Source of the DNA: Pyrobaculum arsenaticum DSM 13514
GTDB lineage: Archaea > Thermoproteota > Thermoprotei > Thermoproteales > Thermoproteaceae
Assembly: GCF_000016385.1 (NCBI RefSeq)
Contig: NC_009376.1
Coordinates: forward strand, 1,922,001 to 1,986,000
Reading direction: 5' to 3'
Length of the DNA stretch: 64,000 bases
Shown: in pieces, positions 17,810 to 25,664 of the stretch
Position numbering within the stretch: position 1 is the first letter of the stretch
How the letters are laid out: each line of letters starts with the position of its first letter
Translations under genes and position numbers: made by a program
Notes under the pieces: generated by a model
Databases searched by the model: none
What the model was told of the DNA's origin: nothing
What the model saw: only the letters and a program-made list of their open reading frames with translations

Positions 17810-18130
17810 CTAATCCGTCTCTGTGCCAAGTATTTCGAGAATTTTGTCTCGATCCGTAGCGTTTATGGGGCCGCTGTGTATTAGCTTACCGTTGTAAATA
17901 ACCAGCGGTAGCTTCCCCGTGCGATATTTCAGCATGAGGTAAAGCCCTCTAAGAGACATGGGGTTGGTGAACCTCACGGACCTCTCTCCTAGTTTGGCCA
18001 GAATTTCTAACAGCTGAGACAGCTCGTTTCCCTCAAGCGACACTGTGGCCTTTATCCCCACATTTCTTGCCAAGTCGCATGCCTTGCACACCCCCACCTC
18101 GACGGGGAGAAAGGCCACAACTTCAATCAC
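17810..18130 (-). CDS. thioredoxin-fold protein with CXXC
   Basis: 106 aa. VCKACDLAR near residue 16 is a CXXC after the first strand, and KLPLVIYNGKLIHSG has the cis-Pro-type strand turn of thioredoxin-like folds. Could be a redox partner or a metal-binding protein. GTG start; TATA-like AATTTAAAAACT about 26 nt upstream. It sits directly upstream of sod in the same direction, which suggests an oxidative-stress role (inference). Confidence 0.55.
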   Translation of the reverse strand: MIEVVAFLPVEVGVCKACDLARNVGIKATVSLEGNELSQLLEILAKLGERSVRFTNPMSLRGLYLMLKYRTGKLPLVIYNGKLIHSGPINATDRDKILEILGTETD

Positions 18131-18197
18131 GTATATTTCTCGATTCTAGTTTTTAAATTATAACATAAGAAATATATAAGCTACGTCATAGAACTTA

Positions 18198-18458
18198 GTG
18201 TTTATCCTCGTTGCTCGATGTACTAAATGCGGGTCTGAGTTTGAGCTGAGTGAGAGTTGTCCAAACGGTCACCCACCGCCCTATGCGCTCAGGGTGAAGC
18301 TTAGGGATTGCGAAGTGAGGGATTTCGAGAGATTTGCCTTATTACCGTCTTTTGTCCAACAGCTTGTCCTAACAAGCATCGAGGTCGGCGAAGCTGAGGG
18401 GCAGCTTCTACCCATTTTGTTAAGGCTTAGAGACTACGGAGTAGTAGTATGCAACTGA
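18198..18458 (+). CDS. small zinc-ribbon protein
   Basis: 86 aa. CTKCGSEFELSESCPNGH at the N-terminus has CXXC and CXXXH pairs that could bind zinc. The rest is helical. GTG start about 25 nt after AATATATAAG (18168-18177). The last 10 bp overlap the methyltransferase gene, so the two are coupled. Function unknown. Confidence 0.6.
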   Translation: MFILVARCTKCGSEFELSESCPNGHPPPYALRVKLRDCEVRDFERFALLPSFVQQLVLTSIEVGEAEGQLLPILLRLRDYGVVVCN

Positions 18459-19300
18459 AACAGCTTAGACTAATCCTAGGAGGAGACAAAGAGCTGAAAG
18501 CCTTAAAGGAGTGGAATTTCTACCTCTTTACTAAGTGGAGGAAGATGCTAAACAAGCAGTCGTCCATAGCTCGGCACCTAGCAGTCGCGGAGAGGCTCGT
18601 CAGAGGGAATCTGACTGTGAATATGCCCCCCTTGCCATCCAACCCCTACTTACTGGAAGTGGTGGAGTTTTTGGAATCTATTGACGGGGCTATTTCGGCA
18701 GATGCCGTCCCACGAGGCGCCGATAGGTTTATAATTGAGTCGTTGTACTCCGCGTGGCAGTTGCTCAGGCTAAGGCTAATGATCGCAGAGGCGGCCTTCG
18801 GCATTGTAGGAAATGGAGTCCTTCTCGAGCCCCAACCAGGCGACGGAGTTTTGGCCAGCATGGCGTGGGAGCGCGGCGTTAAGTACTTGGGCTATGCACC
18901 AGACATCTCCCTGGCCGCTAAAATAGCGCCAGGTGCGAAGCTAGTCAAGGCCTTTAGTGCGTGCGAGCTGAGAGACGAGGTAGATGTAGTTCTCCTTCTG
19001 GAGAAGGCCCAGTGGTTTTTAGACCCCTACGGGGAGATCCGTTGTCTTGCAAAAAACTTAAAGCAAGGCGGCTACGTCTTAGTAGCGGAGCCTGACATCT
19101 CAGCGGCGCCGGCCTACGCCATTTCGTTAATATACCTCGGAGCCGCCGTTCTCATAACAAAGGAACATATCCACAGATATCTCGAGGCAGCCGGCCTAGT
19201 GCCTATGGAAAGATGGGAAGTCGTACCCCCCTATGCGCTATCCTTGTGGAGAAAGCCGGTGGAAAGGAGGTTGAGCCCTTCGGAGAAGTGGATGTCCTAG
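18449..19300 (+). CDS. SAM-dependent methyltransferase-like protein
   Basis: 283 aa. A helical N-terminal third precedes a Rossmann-like domain: GVLLEPQPGDGVLASMAWE (motif I-like), VDVVLLLEKAQWFLDPYGE and KQGGYVLVAEPD, the pattern of class I methyltransferases. Motif I is degenerate (EPQPGDG in place of the usual GxGxG), so activity is uncertain. Coupled to the zinc-ribbon gene. Confidence 0.55.
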   Translation: MQLKQLRLILGGDKELKALKEWNFYLFTKWRKMLNKQSSIARHLAVAERLVRGNLTVNMPPLPSNPYLLEVVEFLESIDGAISADAVPRGADRFIIESLYSAWQLLRLRLMIAEAAFGIVGNGVLLEPQPGDGVLASMAWERGVKYLGYAPDISLAAKIAPGAKLVKAFSACELRDEVDVVLLLEKAQWFLDPYGEIRCLAKNLKQGGYVLVAEPDISAAPAYAISLIYLGAAVLITKEHIHRYLEAAGLVPMERWEVVPPYALSLWRKPVERRLSPSEKWMS

Positions 19301-19386
19301 TCGCTGTCCCCAGGCTATTAGAGAGAGGAGTCAATATAACGCCGCACATCCTCTGTGCCGAGCAGAAAAAGAGCCGCCGTTTTTGA
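19246..19386 (+). CDS. possible small protein overlapping the methyltransferase 3' end
   Basis: A 46-codon frame from a GTG at 19246 to TGA at 19384-19386, overlapping the methyltransferase end in another frame. Its residues (EVDVLVAVPRLLERGVNI) look protein-like beyond the overlap. No homologue recognised; it could be noise or the relic of a longer C-terminus. Between here and 19594 only two frames of 21 and 25 codons (from 19437 and 19520) are seen; the first has a TATA box 26 nt before its ATG. Confidence 0.25.
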   Translation: MEKAGGKEVEPFGEVDVLVAVPRLLERGVNITPHILCAEQKKSRRF

Positions 19387-19594
19387 ACCCAGGTACTGAA
19401 TCACTTGGGCGGTTATATCCGGACTTCACCATAGCCATGACAGCGACCTGCCCAAGTTTTGGTGGCATATTTTCCGCAAGCTACTTCGAGACCTCACCTT
19501 AACTATCTCCGCCTCACTCCATGAAAAGAAAACCTATTGGCTACCTGTGCGGAGCTCTGAAGGGCCTCCAGGAGGTGTTTGGAAATTTTACTGA

Positions 19595-20365
19595 TTAGTC
19601 TGGCGACAGCTGGGTTTCCACCATGACAATGCCAATTGCTGTGGTGGTCACAGCGAAGAGGGCAAGTGCGGCAAGCGCGGTGGTGTTTGGGGCGGAGCCA
19701 TATATCAACGCCTCTCTGCCCAGCTCAGTGGCGTAGGTGAGTGGGTTCACCTCGCTCAGCGCCTTGAGCCATGTTGGGAAGAACTCACGCGGGAATATTG
19801 CCGTAGAGGTAAACATGAGGGGCATCGTGATGAAATTGGCGATAACCCCTGGCGCGTGCACATCAGAGGTGTTGGATGTGAAGACGGCGAAGAGGGAAGA
19901 GAAGCCTATCCCTAAGGCCAGGAGGCCAGCAAGCCACACAACTAGGGCGCCCCAGTCAATTTTGTAGTGAACCCCCAGGAGGGCTCCCAGCGCTAGGATA
20001 ACCGGCACCATTAACAATCCCCTAGTCATCCCCCCAAGGGCCTTGGCCAAAAAGACCGCAGAGCGGGGCGTGGGAGTAGTCAATACTCTCTTAAGGTAGC
20101 CCAAACGTCGGTCTATTACAATGCTAATGGAGGCGAAGGTGCCCGCGGTCATCATAGATATGGTGACCATGCCGGGTAGCATGTAGGCTAAGTAGTTGTC
20201 GACGCCGAAGTACTGGGCCAAGAAGCCCTTGGGCAGACCAGCGAGGCTGTTGCCGAAGAAGATAATCCACATTAACGGTTGCGCCAGTATCATAGCCCAC
20301 ATAAAACGGCTACGGAAGAGCTTAAGCGCCTCCCTCTTGTACAAGGCGTAGAGCTGGTTAATCAT
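19595..20365 (-). CDS. ABC-2-type permease, DrrB-like
   Basis: 256 aa, six membrane segments. GVHYKIDWG and the late TFASISIVIDRRLGYLKRVLTTPTPR loop match daunorubicin-type ABC-2 exporters. The ATG overlaps the ATPase stop codon (20362-20365, ATGA). Substrate unknown. Confidence 0.83.
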   Translation of the reverse strand: MINQLYALYKREALKLFRSRFMWAMILAQPLMWIIFFGNSLAGLPKGFLAQYFGVDNYLAYMLPGMVTISMMTAGTFASISIVIDRRLGYLKRVLTTPTPRSAVFLAKALGGMTRGLLMVPVILALGALLGVHYKIDWGALVVWLAGLLALGIGFSSLFAVFTSNTSDVHAPGVIANFITMPLMFTSTAIFPREFFPTWLKALSEVNPLTYATELGREALIYGSAPNTTALAALALFAVTTTAIGIVMVETQLSPD

Positions 20366-21315
20366 CGCCTCGCCATCCTAACCTTCATGTAGAGCCGCTT
20401 AATATCGGCCTGCTCCCCCTCGAACGTTGCGCCGGTGAGGTTGAGAAACACCGTGTCAAGACTCGCTTTCTTAACCCTCACGCTCTTGACGCCCTCCACC
20501 GCCTTGACCACCTCGGCCACCTTCTCTTCAGCATTTCTCGTCTTTATAAGAACTTTCCCGTTGCTCATGGCAACCTCGCCGAATGCGGCAAGCTTGGCTG
20601 TGTCCACGGGGCGATCCACCTCGAGCTCAATCACGTCGACGCCGTATTTGGCCTTGAGCTCATCCGGCGTGCCGGTGGCCACTAAAACGCCCTTGTTTAT
20701 TATGGCGATGCGGTTGCAAAGTTGCTCCGCCTCCTCCATGTAGTGTGTGGTGAGGAGGACCGTGACGCCGAAGTCTTTGTTGATCTGCCGAACTACCTCC
20801 CACAGCCCGACCCGGGCCCCAACGTCGAGGCCCACCGTCGGCTCGTCCATAAAGAGGATCTCCGGGGCGTGGAGTAGGGCCATGGCCACCTCCAGCCTCT
20901 TCCTCATCCCCGTGCTGTACTTCCCCACGGGGCGATCCGCCGCCTCCGATAAGCCGAAGTATTTGAGAAGCTCAGCCGCTCTCTCCCGCCAGTTCTTGAC
21001 CCCCGCCAGCCTCGCCTGGATCTCCAAGTTCTCCCACCCCGTTAGTTCGTCGTCTACAATCACCTCCGAGGCTACCCAACCAATCCTCTTCTTCACCTCC
21101 ATGGGCTCCTCCACCACGTCGAAGCCCGCCACCAGGGCCCTACCTGACGTCGGCTTTGTGAGACCCGTGAGGATCTTGATGGTGGTGGTCTTCCCAGCCC
21201 CGTTAGGGCCCAAAAGGCCGAAGACCTCGCCTCTGGCTACCTCGAACGAAATGCCTCTCAACGCCTCCACCTCTCCGTAACGCTTGACTAAATTCTGCAC
21301 AACAATTGCGTTCAC
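20362..21315 (-). CDS. ABC transporter ATP-binding protein, DrrA-like
   Basis: 317 aa. GPNGAGKTT (Walker A), YSTGMRKRLEVAMALLHAP (signature), EILFMDEPTVGLD (Walker B), TTHYMEEAEQLC (H-loop). The C-terminal 90 residues (DTAKLAAFGEVAMSNGK) form the accessory domain usual in DrrA. GTG start, close after TATATATA (about 21333-21341). Second exporter of this type in the window; it is not adjacent to the first. Confidence 0.9.
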   Translation of the reverse strand: MNAIVVQNLVKRYGEVEALRGISFEVARGEVFGLLGPNGAGKTTTIKILTGLTKPTSGRALVAGFDVVEEPMEVKKRIGWVASEVIVDDELTGWENLEIQARLAGVKNWRERAAELLKYFGLSEAADRPVGKYSTGMRKRLEVAMALLHAPEILFMDEPTVGLDVGARVGLWEVVRQINKDFGVTVLLTTHYMEEAEQLCNRIAIINKGVLVATGTPDELKAKYGVDVIELEVDRPVDTAKLAAFGEVAMSNGKVLIKTRNAEEKVAEVVKAVEGVKSVRVKKASLDTVFLNLTGATFEGEQADIKRLYMKVRMARR

Positions 21316-21398
21316 AAAAGCCGATAGATCGGTATATATAAGCTTATTGGAGTAAACGCAAGCAGTTAAGGTTTTATAATACAGTAGCGTACTGCTTC

Positions 21399-21761
21399 AT
21401 GCCGGGAGACGGGCTTAGGGGCCACCTACTCGGCAACGTCAAGACGTTTCTGCTCCTCGCGTTTATATTTGCCGCCCTCTTCACAGCTATTGTCCTCGCA
21501 TTTGCCGGGGTCTTCACAGCGGCGGCCCCATACGCCCCATCTTGGGCAGGCATTGCAGGCCTTTTAATAGCCCTGGCCCTACTCGACGTGCTAGTCATAG
21601 CCCGGATATACAGGATGTACAAGGCGGCAGAAATCGGCGATGTGACAACTTTAAAATCCCTCAATTCGCTAGGCTGGGCCATAGTGGCCTTACTATTCGC
21701 CGGGCTGATACCAGGAATAATGCTGATTCTCGCCCACGGGACAATCGAAAAGCTTGAGTAA
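21399..21761 (+). CDS. small integral membrane protein, function unknown
   Basis: 120 aa with three hydrophobic segments (about 16-42, 48-70, 91-112). Not recognised. Divergent from the ABC ATPase gene. TTTATAATA at 21373-21381 lies about 22-26 nt before the ATG. Confidence 0.55.
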   Translation: MPGDGLRGHLLGNVKTFLLLAFIFAALFTAIVLAFAGVFTAAAPYAPSWAGIAGLLIALALLDVLVIARIYRMYKAAEIGDVTTLKSLNSLGWAIVALLFAGLIPGIMLILAHGTIEKLE

Positions 21762-21844
21762 CGCAACGAAGGGAAGATCTACCAACGCCTCTGCTTAACT
21801 GTGCCCATATACGCGCGACTTCACCGGATGCGGGGAGGATCCCA

Positions 21845-22000
21845 CTAAGTCCCCGACTCTTCACCTTTTGCATCTGCAGAGTTTCTTGCGGCCTCCATTT
21901 CAGATGCCCTTATCGAATTTTTGCTGTTATTTAAGTCGCGCCCATAGAAGGACTCACGTTGGGAAACTACGCTGTTAGCCCCCGCGCTGGTGGCCGCCAA
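21845..22000 (-). CDS. possible small Ala/Ser-rich protein
   Basis: Within the 311-nt gap between the membrane-protein gene and purE, the minus strand has a 51-codon frame from a TTG at 22000 to TAG at 21845-21847 (includes QRESFYGRDLNNSKNSIRAS). The start is weak and there is no clear TATA spacing. Nothing else is seen in the gap except the purE promoter near 22046-22052. Confidence 0.22.
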   Translation of the reverse strand: MAATSAGANSVVSQRESFYGRDLNNSKNSIRASEMEAARNSADAKGEESGT

Positions 22001-22072
22001 GGCTGATGAAAAGTCCTAGTATTACGCTATCATTATACGCCGCACTCATATAGGTCTGCGCGTATCTTAGGC

Positions 22073-22561
22073 ATGAAAGTTGCAGTCATAATGGGGTCCA
22101 TAAACGACTTAGATGTCATGACAGAGGCTTTGGAGGTGCTGGAGGCGCTGGGCATCCCCTACGAGGCGCGGGTTGTCAGCGCCCACAGGACGCCCGACTA
22201 CATGTACCAGTTCGCCCAGGAGGCCGAAAGGGAGTTCGACGTAATCATCGCGGGGGCAGGCGGCGCGGCCCACCTACCCGGCATGACGGCGTCGCTAACG
22301 CCGTTACCAGTAATCGGCGTGCCTATACCCACAAGGCACCTCGGAGGGCTCGACTCTCTCCTCTCCATTGTACAGATGCCAAGGGGAACCCCCGTCGCTA
22401 CGGTGGCCATCGGCAACGCCGCCAACGCCGCCTACCTCGCCGCGAGGATCCTCGGCGTGAAGCACCCCCACATCCGGGAGAAAGTACGCGAACACATGAA
22501 AAAGATGCGTGAAGAAGTTCTGACCAAGTCCTTCATAAAGTCTTTTTCAATAAACACTTAA
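22073..22561 (+). CDS. purE: N5-carboxyaminoimidazole ribonucleotide mutase
   Basis: 162 aa. Converts N5-CAIR to CAIR in purine synthesis. IMGSINDLDVM, SAHRTPDYM and AGAGGAAHLPGM are the class I PurE motifs, and PurK follows, which fits the two-step route. TATA-like CATATAGG about 24 nt before the ATG. Confidence 0.95.
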   Translation: MKVAVIMGSINDLDVMTEALEVLEALGIPYEARVVSAHRTPDYMYQFAQEAEREFDVIIAGAGGAAHLPGMTASLTPLPVIGVPIPTRHLGGLDSLLSIVQMPRGTPVATVAIGNAANAAYLAARILGVKHPHIREKVREHMKKMREEVLTKSFIKSFSINT

Positions 22562-22636
22562 ACAATCGCCGCATTACAAAAGCCGACCCTCTCTTTGATT
22601 TAACTAAACTTTTAAATCTAGCTTTTCCTCACTGCT

Positions 22637-23725
22637 ATGCGTCTCTACGTCCTCGGCGGGGGTCAGCTGGCGCTTATGATGTGCTGGGAGTCGCAGAGGG
22701 TCCCGGTACACTTCTCGGTGTACGACCCCGACCCCTCCGCCCCGGCCTACAGATGCGCGAAGAGGCCCTCAGACCCGCTTGAGGAGGTGGACAAGGCCGA
22801 TGCCGTCACCTTCGAATTTGAGAACGTGGACATCTCGCTGGCGGAGCGGGCTGAGAAGCTGGGCAAGCTTAGGCCCCCGCTGGCCTACCTGAAAGTTAAG
22901 AAGAGCAGGATCGAGGAGAGAGCCCTCATGGACTCTATCGGCGTGCCCACTGTGCCGTGGCGCCGGGCGGCTAATTGGGAGGAGGCTATTAAAATAGCGG
23001 AGTCCATGGGTAGGGCATATGTAAAGGTGCCCACCGGCGGCTACGACGGGAAGGGGCAGTACATATACCCCCACGAGGCCGCGTTGATAAGGGGGCTGGC
23101 TGGGGAGCTCCTGGTAGAGGAGTACGTAGACATCAGGAGGGAGTTCTCCATTGTGGCCGCGAGGGCGGAGAACGGCGATGTCTACTTCTACCCACCTGCC
23201 GAGAACTTCTACGTACACGGCATCTTGGTCTGGAACTACGCTCCGACAAAAGTGCCGGAAGAGGCGTATGAATACGTCAACCGCATATTGGAGTGGGGGA
23301 AGTACGTTGGGGTCATCGCAGTGGAGTTCTTCGAGGCTAGGGACGGCCGCGTTTTGGTCAACGAGATAGCCCCCAGGGTCCACAACACGGGGCACTGGAC
23401 CCTGGAGACAGACGCCAGCCAGTTCGAGAACCACGTCCGCGCCGTCTTAGGCCTCCCGCTGAGGAGACCCCGCGCTATGGCCCCTACGGCGATGGTAAAC
23501 ATCTTGGGCGTCGGCCTGGGAAAGCTACCGCTGGCGGAGCTGGAGCGGCGGGGGCGGGTGTACTGGTACTACAAGGCTGAGGCTAGGCCGAGGCGGAAAA
23601 TGGGCCACCTCAACATAACGGCTGGGTCAGTGGAGGAGGCGATCACAAAGGCGAGGGAGGCGCTGAGGCTGATATATGGAGCGGATTTCCCAAGGCTTGT
23701 GATGAGGTCGAGGCCTAGCCCTTGA
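22637..23725 (+). CDS. purK: N5-carboxyaminoimidazole ribonucleotide synthase
   Basis: 362 aa, ATP-grasp enzyme that carboxylates AIR with ATP and bicarbonate. VLGGGQLALMM at the N-terminus, KVPTGGYDGKGQ and ISLAERAEKL mark the family; VNEIAPRVHNTGHW carries the ATP-grasp metal ligands. It has its own TATA (CTTTTAAATC, 22609-22618) 76 nt after purE. Its last 11 bp overlap the convergent broken gene. Confidence 0.95.
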   Translation: MRLYVLGGGQLALMMCWESQRVPVHFSVYDPDPSAPAYRCAKRPSDPLEEVDKADAVTFEFENVDISLAERAEKLGKLRPPLAYLKVKKSRIEERALMDSIGVPTVPWRRAANWEEAIKIAESMGRAYVKVPTGGYDGKGQYIYPHEAALIRGLAGELLVEEYVDIRREFSIVAARAENGDVYFYPPAENFYVHGILVWNYAPTKVPEEAYEYVNRILEWGKYVGVIAVEFFEARDGRVLVNEIAPRVHNTGHWTLETDASQFENHVRAVLGLPLRRPRAMAPTAMVNILGVGLGKLPLAELERRGRVYWYYKAEARPRRKMGHLNITAGSVEEAITKAREALRLIYGADFPRLVMRSRPSP

Positions 23726-24340
23726 CCTCGGCCAGGATTTTGCGGTAGGTGTCCCCGTTGAAGGGGCTCACCCTCGTGGCGTTTATGTCCAAGATCGACT
23801 GGTAGAGGGGCTTGCCAGATAGGGCGGCAGTGGTGGTTATCCGTATGGTTAGGGGGACCCCGTTCACCACGCACGTCGTTGCTGTCACGTTGCCGGCTGA
23901 TTGCAGTGGTATGGACCCTATAAGCTCCGCCGACTGTCCCGCAACTCCCGTGTAGAGTGCCCCGGTATAGCCAAGCGCCTGGCACGTACCCGACGGCTTA
24001 AGAGCGTCCAGCCTGGCGGGGATTAAGAGGAGCCACGAAGGGCTATGAGTCATGCGGGTGCACACGCCGAAAGTGCATGAGACTACGTACAGCGCGTCCC
24101 TCTCCGACGCCGCCTTGAACCCTGCGCCCATTATCTCTCCGTAGGAATAGTTGCCCGAGGGGCCGCTCCCCACTACTATCCACCCTACTGCGATCTCATG
24201 TCGGTAGCCCCCGCCGATCACCACCCCCTTTATCGTGTAGTTTGCTTCGTAATTACCCTTGCTGAAAGGCGTTGCGGAGCCGCCTATCAACGCCTGCCTA
24301 TCAAGGCGGCCACTAAGGCCGCTACGACGAGGCCTATCAC
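23715..24340 (-). pseudogene. exported protein gene frameshifted in its signal-anchor region
   Basis: The body (about 24295 down to 23715) reads as a secreted or membrane-anchored protein (AVGWIVVGSGPSGNYSYGE, four cysteines). Its own frame upstream, from an ATG at 24365, gives a polar, arginine-rich stretch. The next frame instead gives a clean hydrophobic anchor (VIGLVVAALVAALIG) from a GTG at 24340. A 14-bp tandem duplication at 24282-24304 separates the two frames; removal of one copy joins anchor and body in frame. Gene lies 33 nt after purF. Either a recent loss or a switchable gene. No family recognised. Confidence 0.6.
24282..24304. repeat. 14-bp-spaced direct repeat that causes a frameshift
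   Basis: GCCTATCAA occurs at 24282-24290 and again at 24296-24304. The unit is 14 bp, not a multiple of three. Collapse to one unit restores the frame between the hydrophobic anchor and the body of the exported-protein gene. Confidence 0.7.
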
Positions 24341-24397
24341 TGCTACCCTCGCCGTACGTAAGCATGTTACCGAGTATTTGAGCTTTGCTGAGGCCCG

Positions 24398-25663
24398 CTA
24401 GGCATAGCGCGAGTCGATCTGGGCGGCCTCCGCCTCCTCAACATCTACATCAATTGGGTACTCTCCTGTAAAGCACCCGTAGCAAGCGGTTCCCAGGATT
24501 TGTCTAAACTTCTCAAGGGGGAGGTAAATGAGGCTGTCCGCGCCTATGTAGGCCCTTATAGCCTCGACGCCGCGTTTGTAAGCCGCCAGCTCCTTCCTCG
24601 TCGGGAAGTCCAAGCCGAAGAAGCATGGCCACATCACAGGAGGCGACGCTATCCTCACGTGCACCTCCCTCGCCCCGGCGTCCCTCAACAACCTCACCAC
24701 CGTCCTTATGTTCGTCCCCCTTATCAGCGAGTCGTCCACGAGGGCTACCCTTTTGCCCACCACCAGCTCGGGCACGGCCCTAAAGGCATCGCCCGGATTT
24801 CGGAGGTGGGGTGGCGTGATGAAGACCCTCCCCGCAAATCGGTTTTTCACAACTGCGTCCACCAGTGGCTTGCCCAACGCCTCGGCGAAGGCCTCGGCCG
24901 CCGTCCTCGCAGTCTCCGGAACGTAGGCCACCACGTCGAAGTCACGTGTCTCCACCTCAGCGAGGGCCCTGCCCAGCGCCCTCCTCACATCGGCCACCAG
25001 CCACCCGCCCATGGAAGAGGCGGGGTGAGCGAAGTAGACCAGCTCCATGGCGCACAGCTTATTCTCGCCCGGAGGGATTTTCCAAAAGGCCAACCTCTTG
25101 CCGTACAAGACGGCCAGCCCAGGGGCGAGCTCCTGCCCCCCTCCCAGCGCCACAGTCTCCGACGCGAAGGCCATCCCCCCGCCGTAGTGGCGATACGCCA
25201 GGGGCCTCACCCCCCTGGGATCCCTCACCGCCAGCAACCCCCACGGCGTGAGGGCGAGAAGCGAGGCGGCGCCCACGATCTTAGAGTAGACGTGGATAAC
25301 CCCCTCCTCCAGCCCCCACTCCCAAATCTCCCTTGCAAGGGCCCTTGCCAATGCCTCCCCGTCAAAGCGGCCATCTGCCAGCTGCTTATAGTTGACCACC
25401 GTGCCGTTGAAGACCAGCGCCAGCTCCAGGTCCCGGTGCTTCGCCAACACGGGCTGTAGCTGGACGCCGTAGGCCCCGGATGTGCTGTACCTCGTATGCG
25501 CCAGCGCCCCTTCTGCGTCGTCTGGCGGGGGCCCCAGCTTGACGCCGTCTTGGGAGACGTAGGCGTAGCCAACACCCTCGTGGCCTCTGTGCATAAGCCA
25601 CGGCGCCATCCTCTTCGCCACCTCCCCGGCGCTCCGCCCCCAGGCCCCAGCTATGCCGCACAT
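24398..25663 (-). CDS. purF: amidophosphoribosyltransferase
   Basis: 421 aa. First committed step: PRPP plus glutamine to phosphoribosylamine. Begins MCGIAGAWG, so Cys2 is the glutaminase nucleophile after Met removal. HRGHEGVGYA and LAHTRYSTSG are the N-terminal hydrolase motifs; VALVDDSLIRGTN is the PRPP-binding loop. C-terminal CYGCFTG carries cysteines of the type that bind Fe-S in some PurF. The ATG is one base after the purL stop, so purL-purF are co-transcribed. Confidence 0.95.
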   Translation of the reverse strand: MCGIAGAWGRSAGEVAKRMAPWLMHRGHEGVGYAYVSQDGVKLGPPPDDAEGALAHTRYSTSGAYGVQLQPVLAKHRDLELALVFNGTVVNYKQLADGRFDGEALARALAREIWEWGLEEGVIHVYSKIVGAASLLALTPWGLLAVRDPRGVRPLAYRHYGGGMAFASETVALGGGQELAPGLAVLYGKRLAFWKIPPGENKLCAMELVYFAHPASSMGGWLVADVRRALGRALAEVETRDFDVVAYVPETARTAAEAFAEALGKPLVDAVVKNRFAGRVFITPPHLRNPGDAFRAVPELVVGKRVALVDDSLIRGTNIRTVVRLLRDAGAREVHVRIASPPVMWPCFFGLDFPTRKELAAYKRGVEAIRAYIGADSLIYLPLEKFRQILGTACYGCFTGEYPIDVDVEEAEAAQIDSRYA

Positions 25664-25664
25664 G

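Noticed and set aside
24500..25459. Long plus-strand frame inside purF
   Set aside because: His/Arg/Pro-rich shadow frame of a gene with complete PurF motifs on the minus strand.
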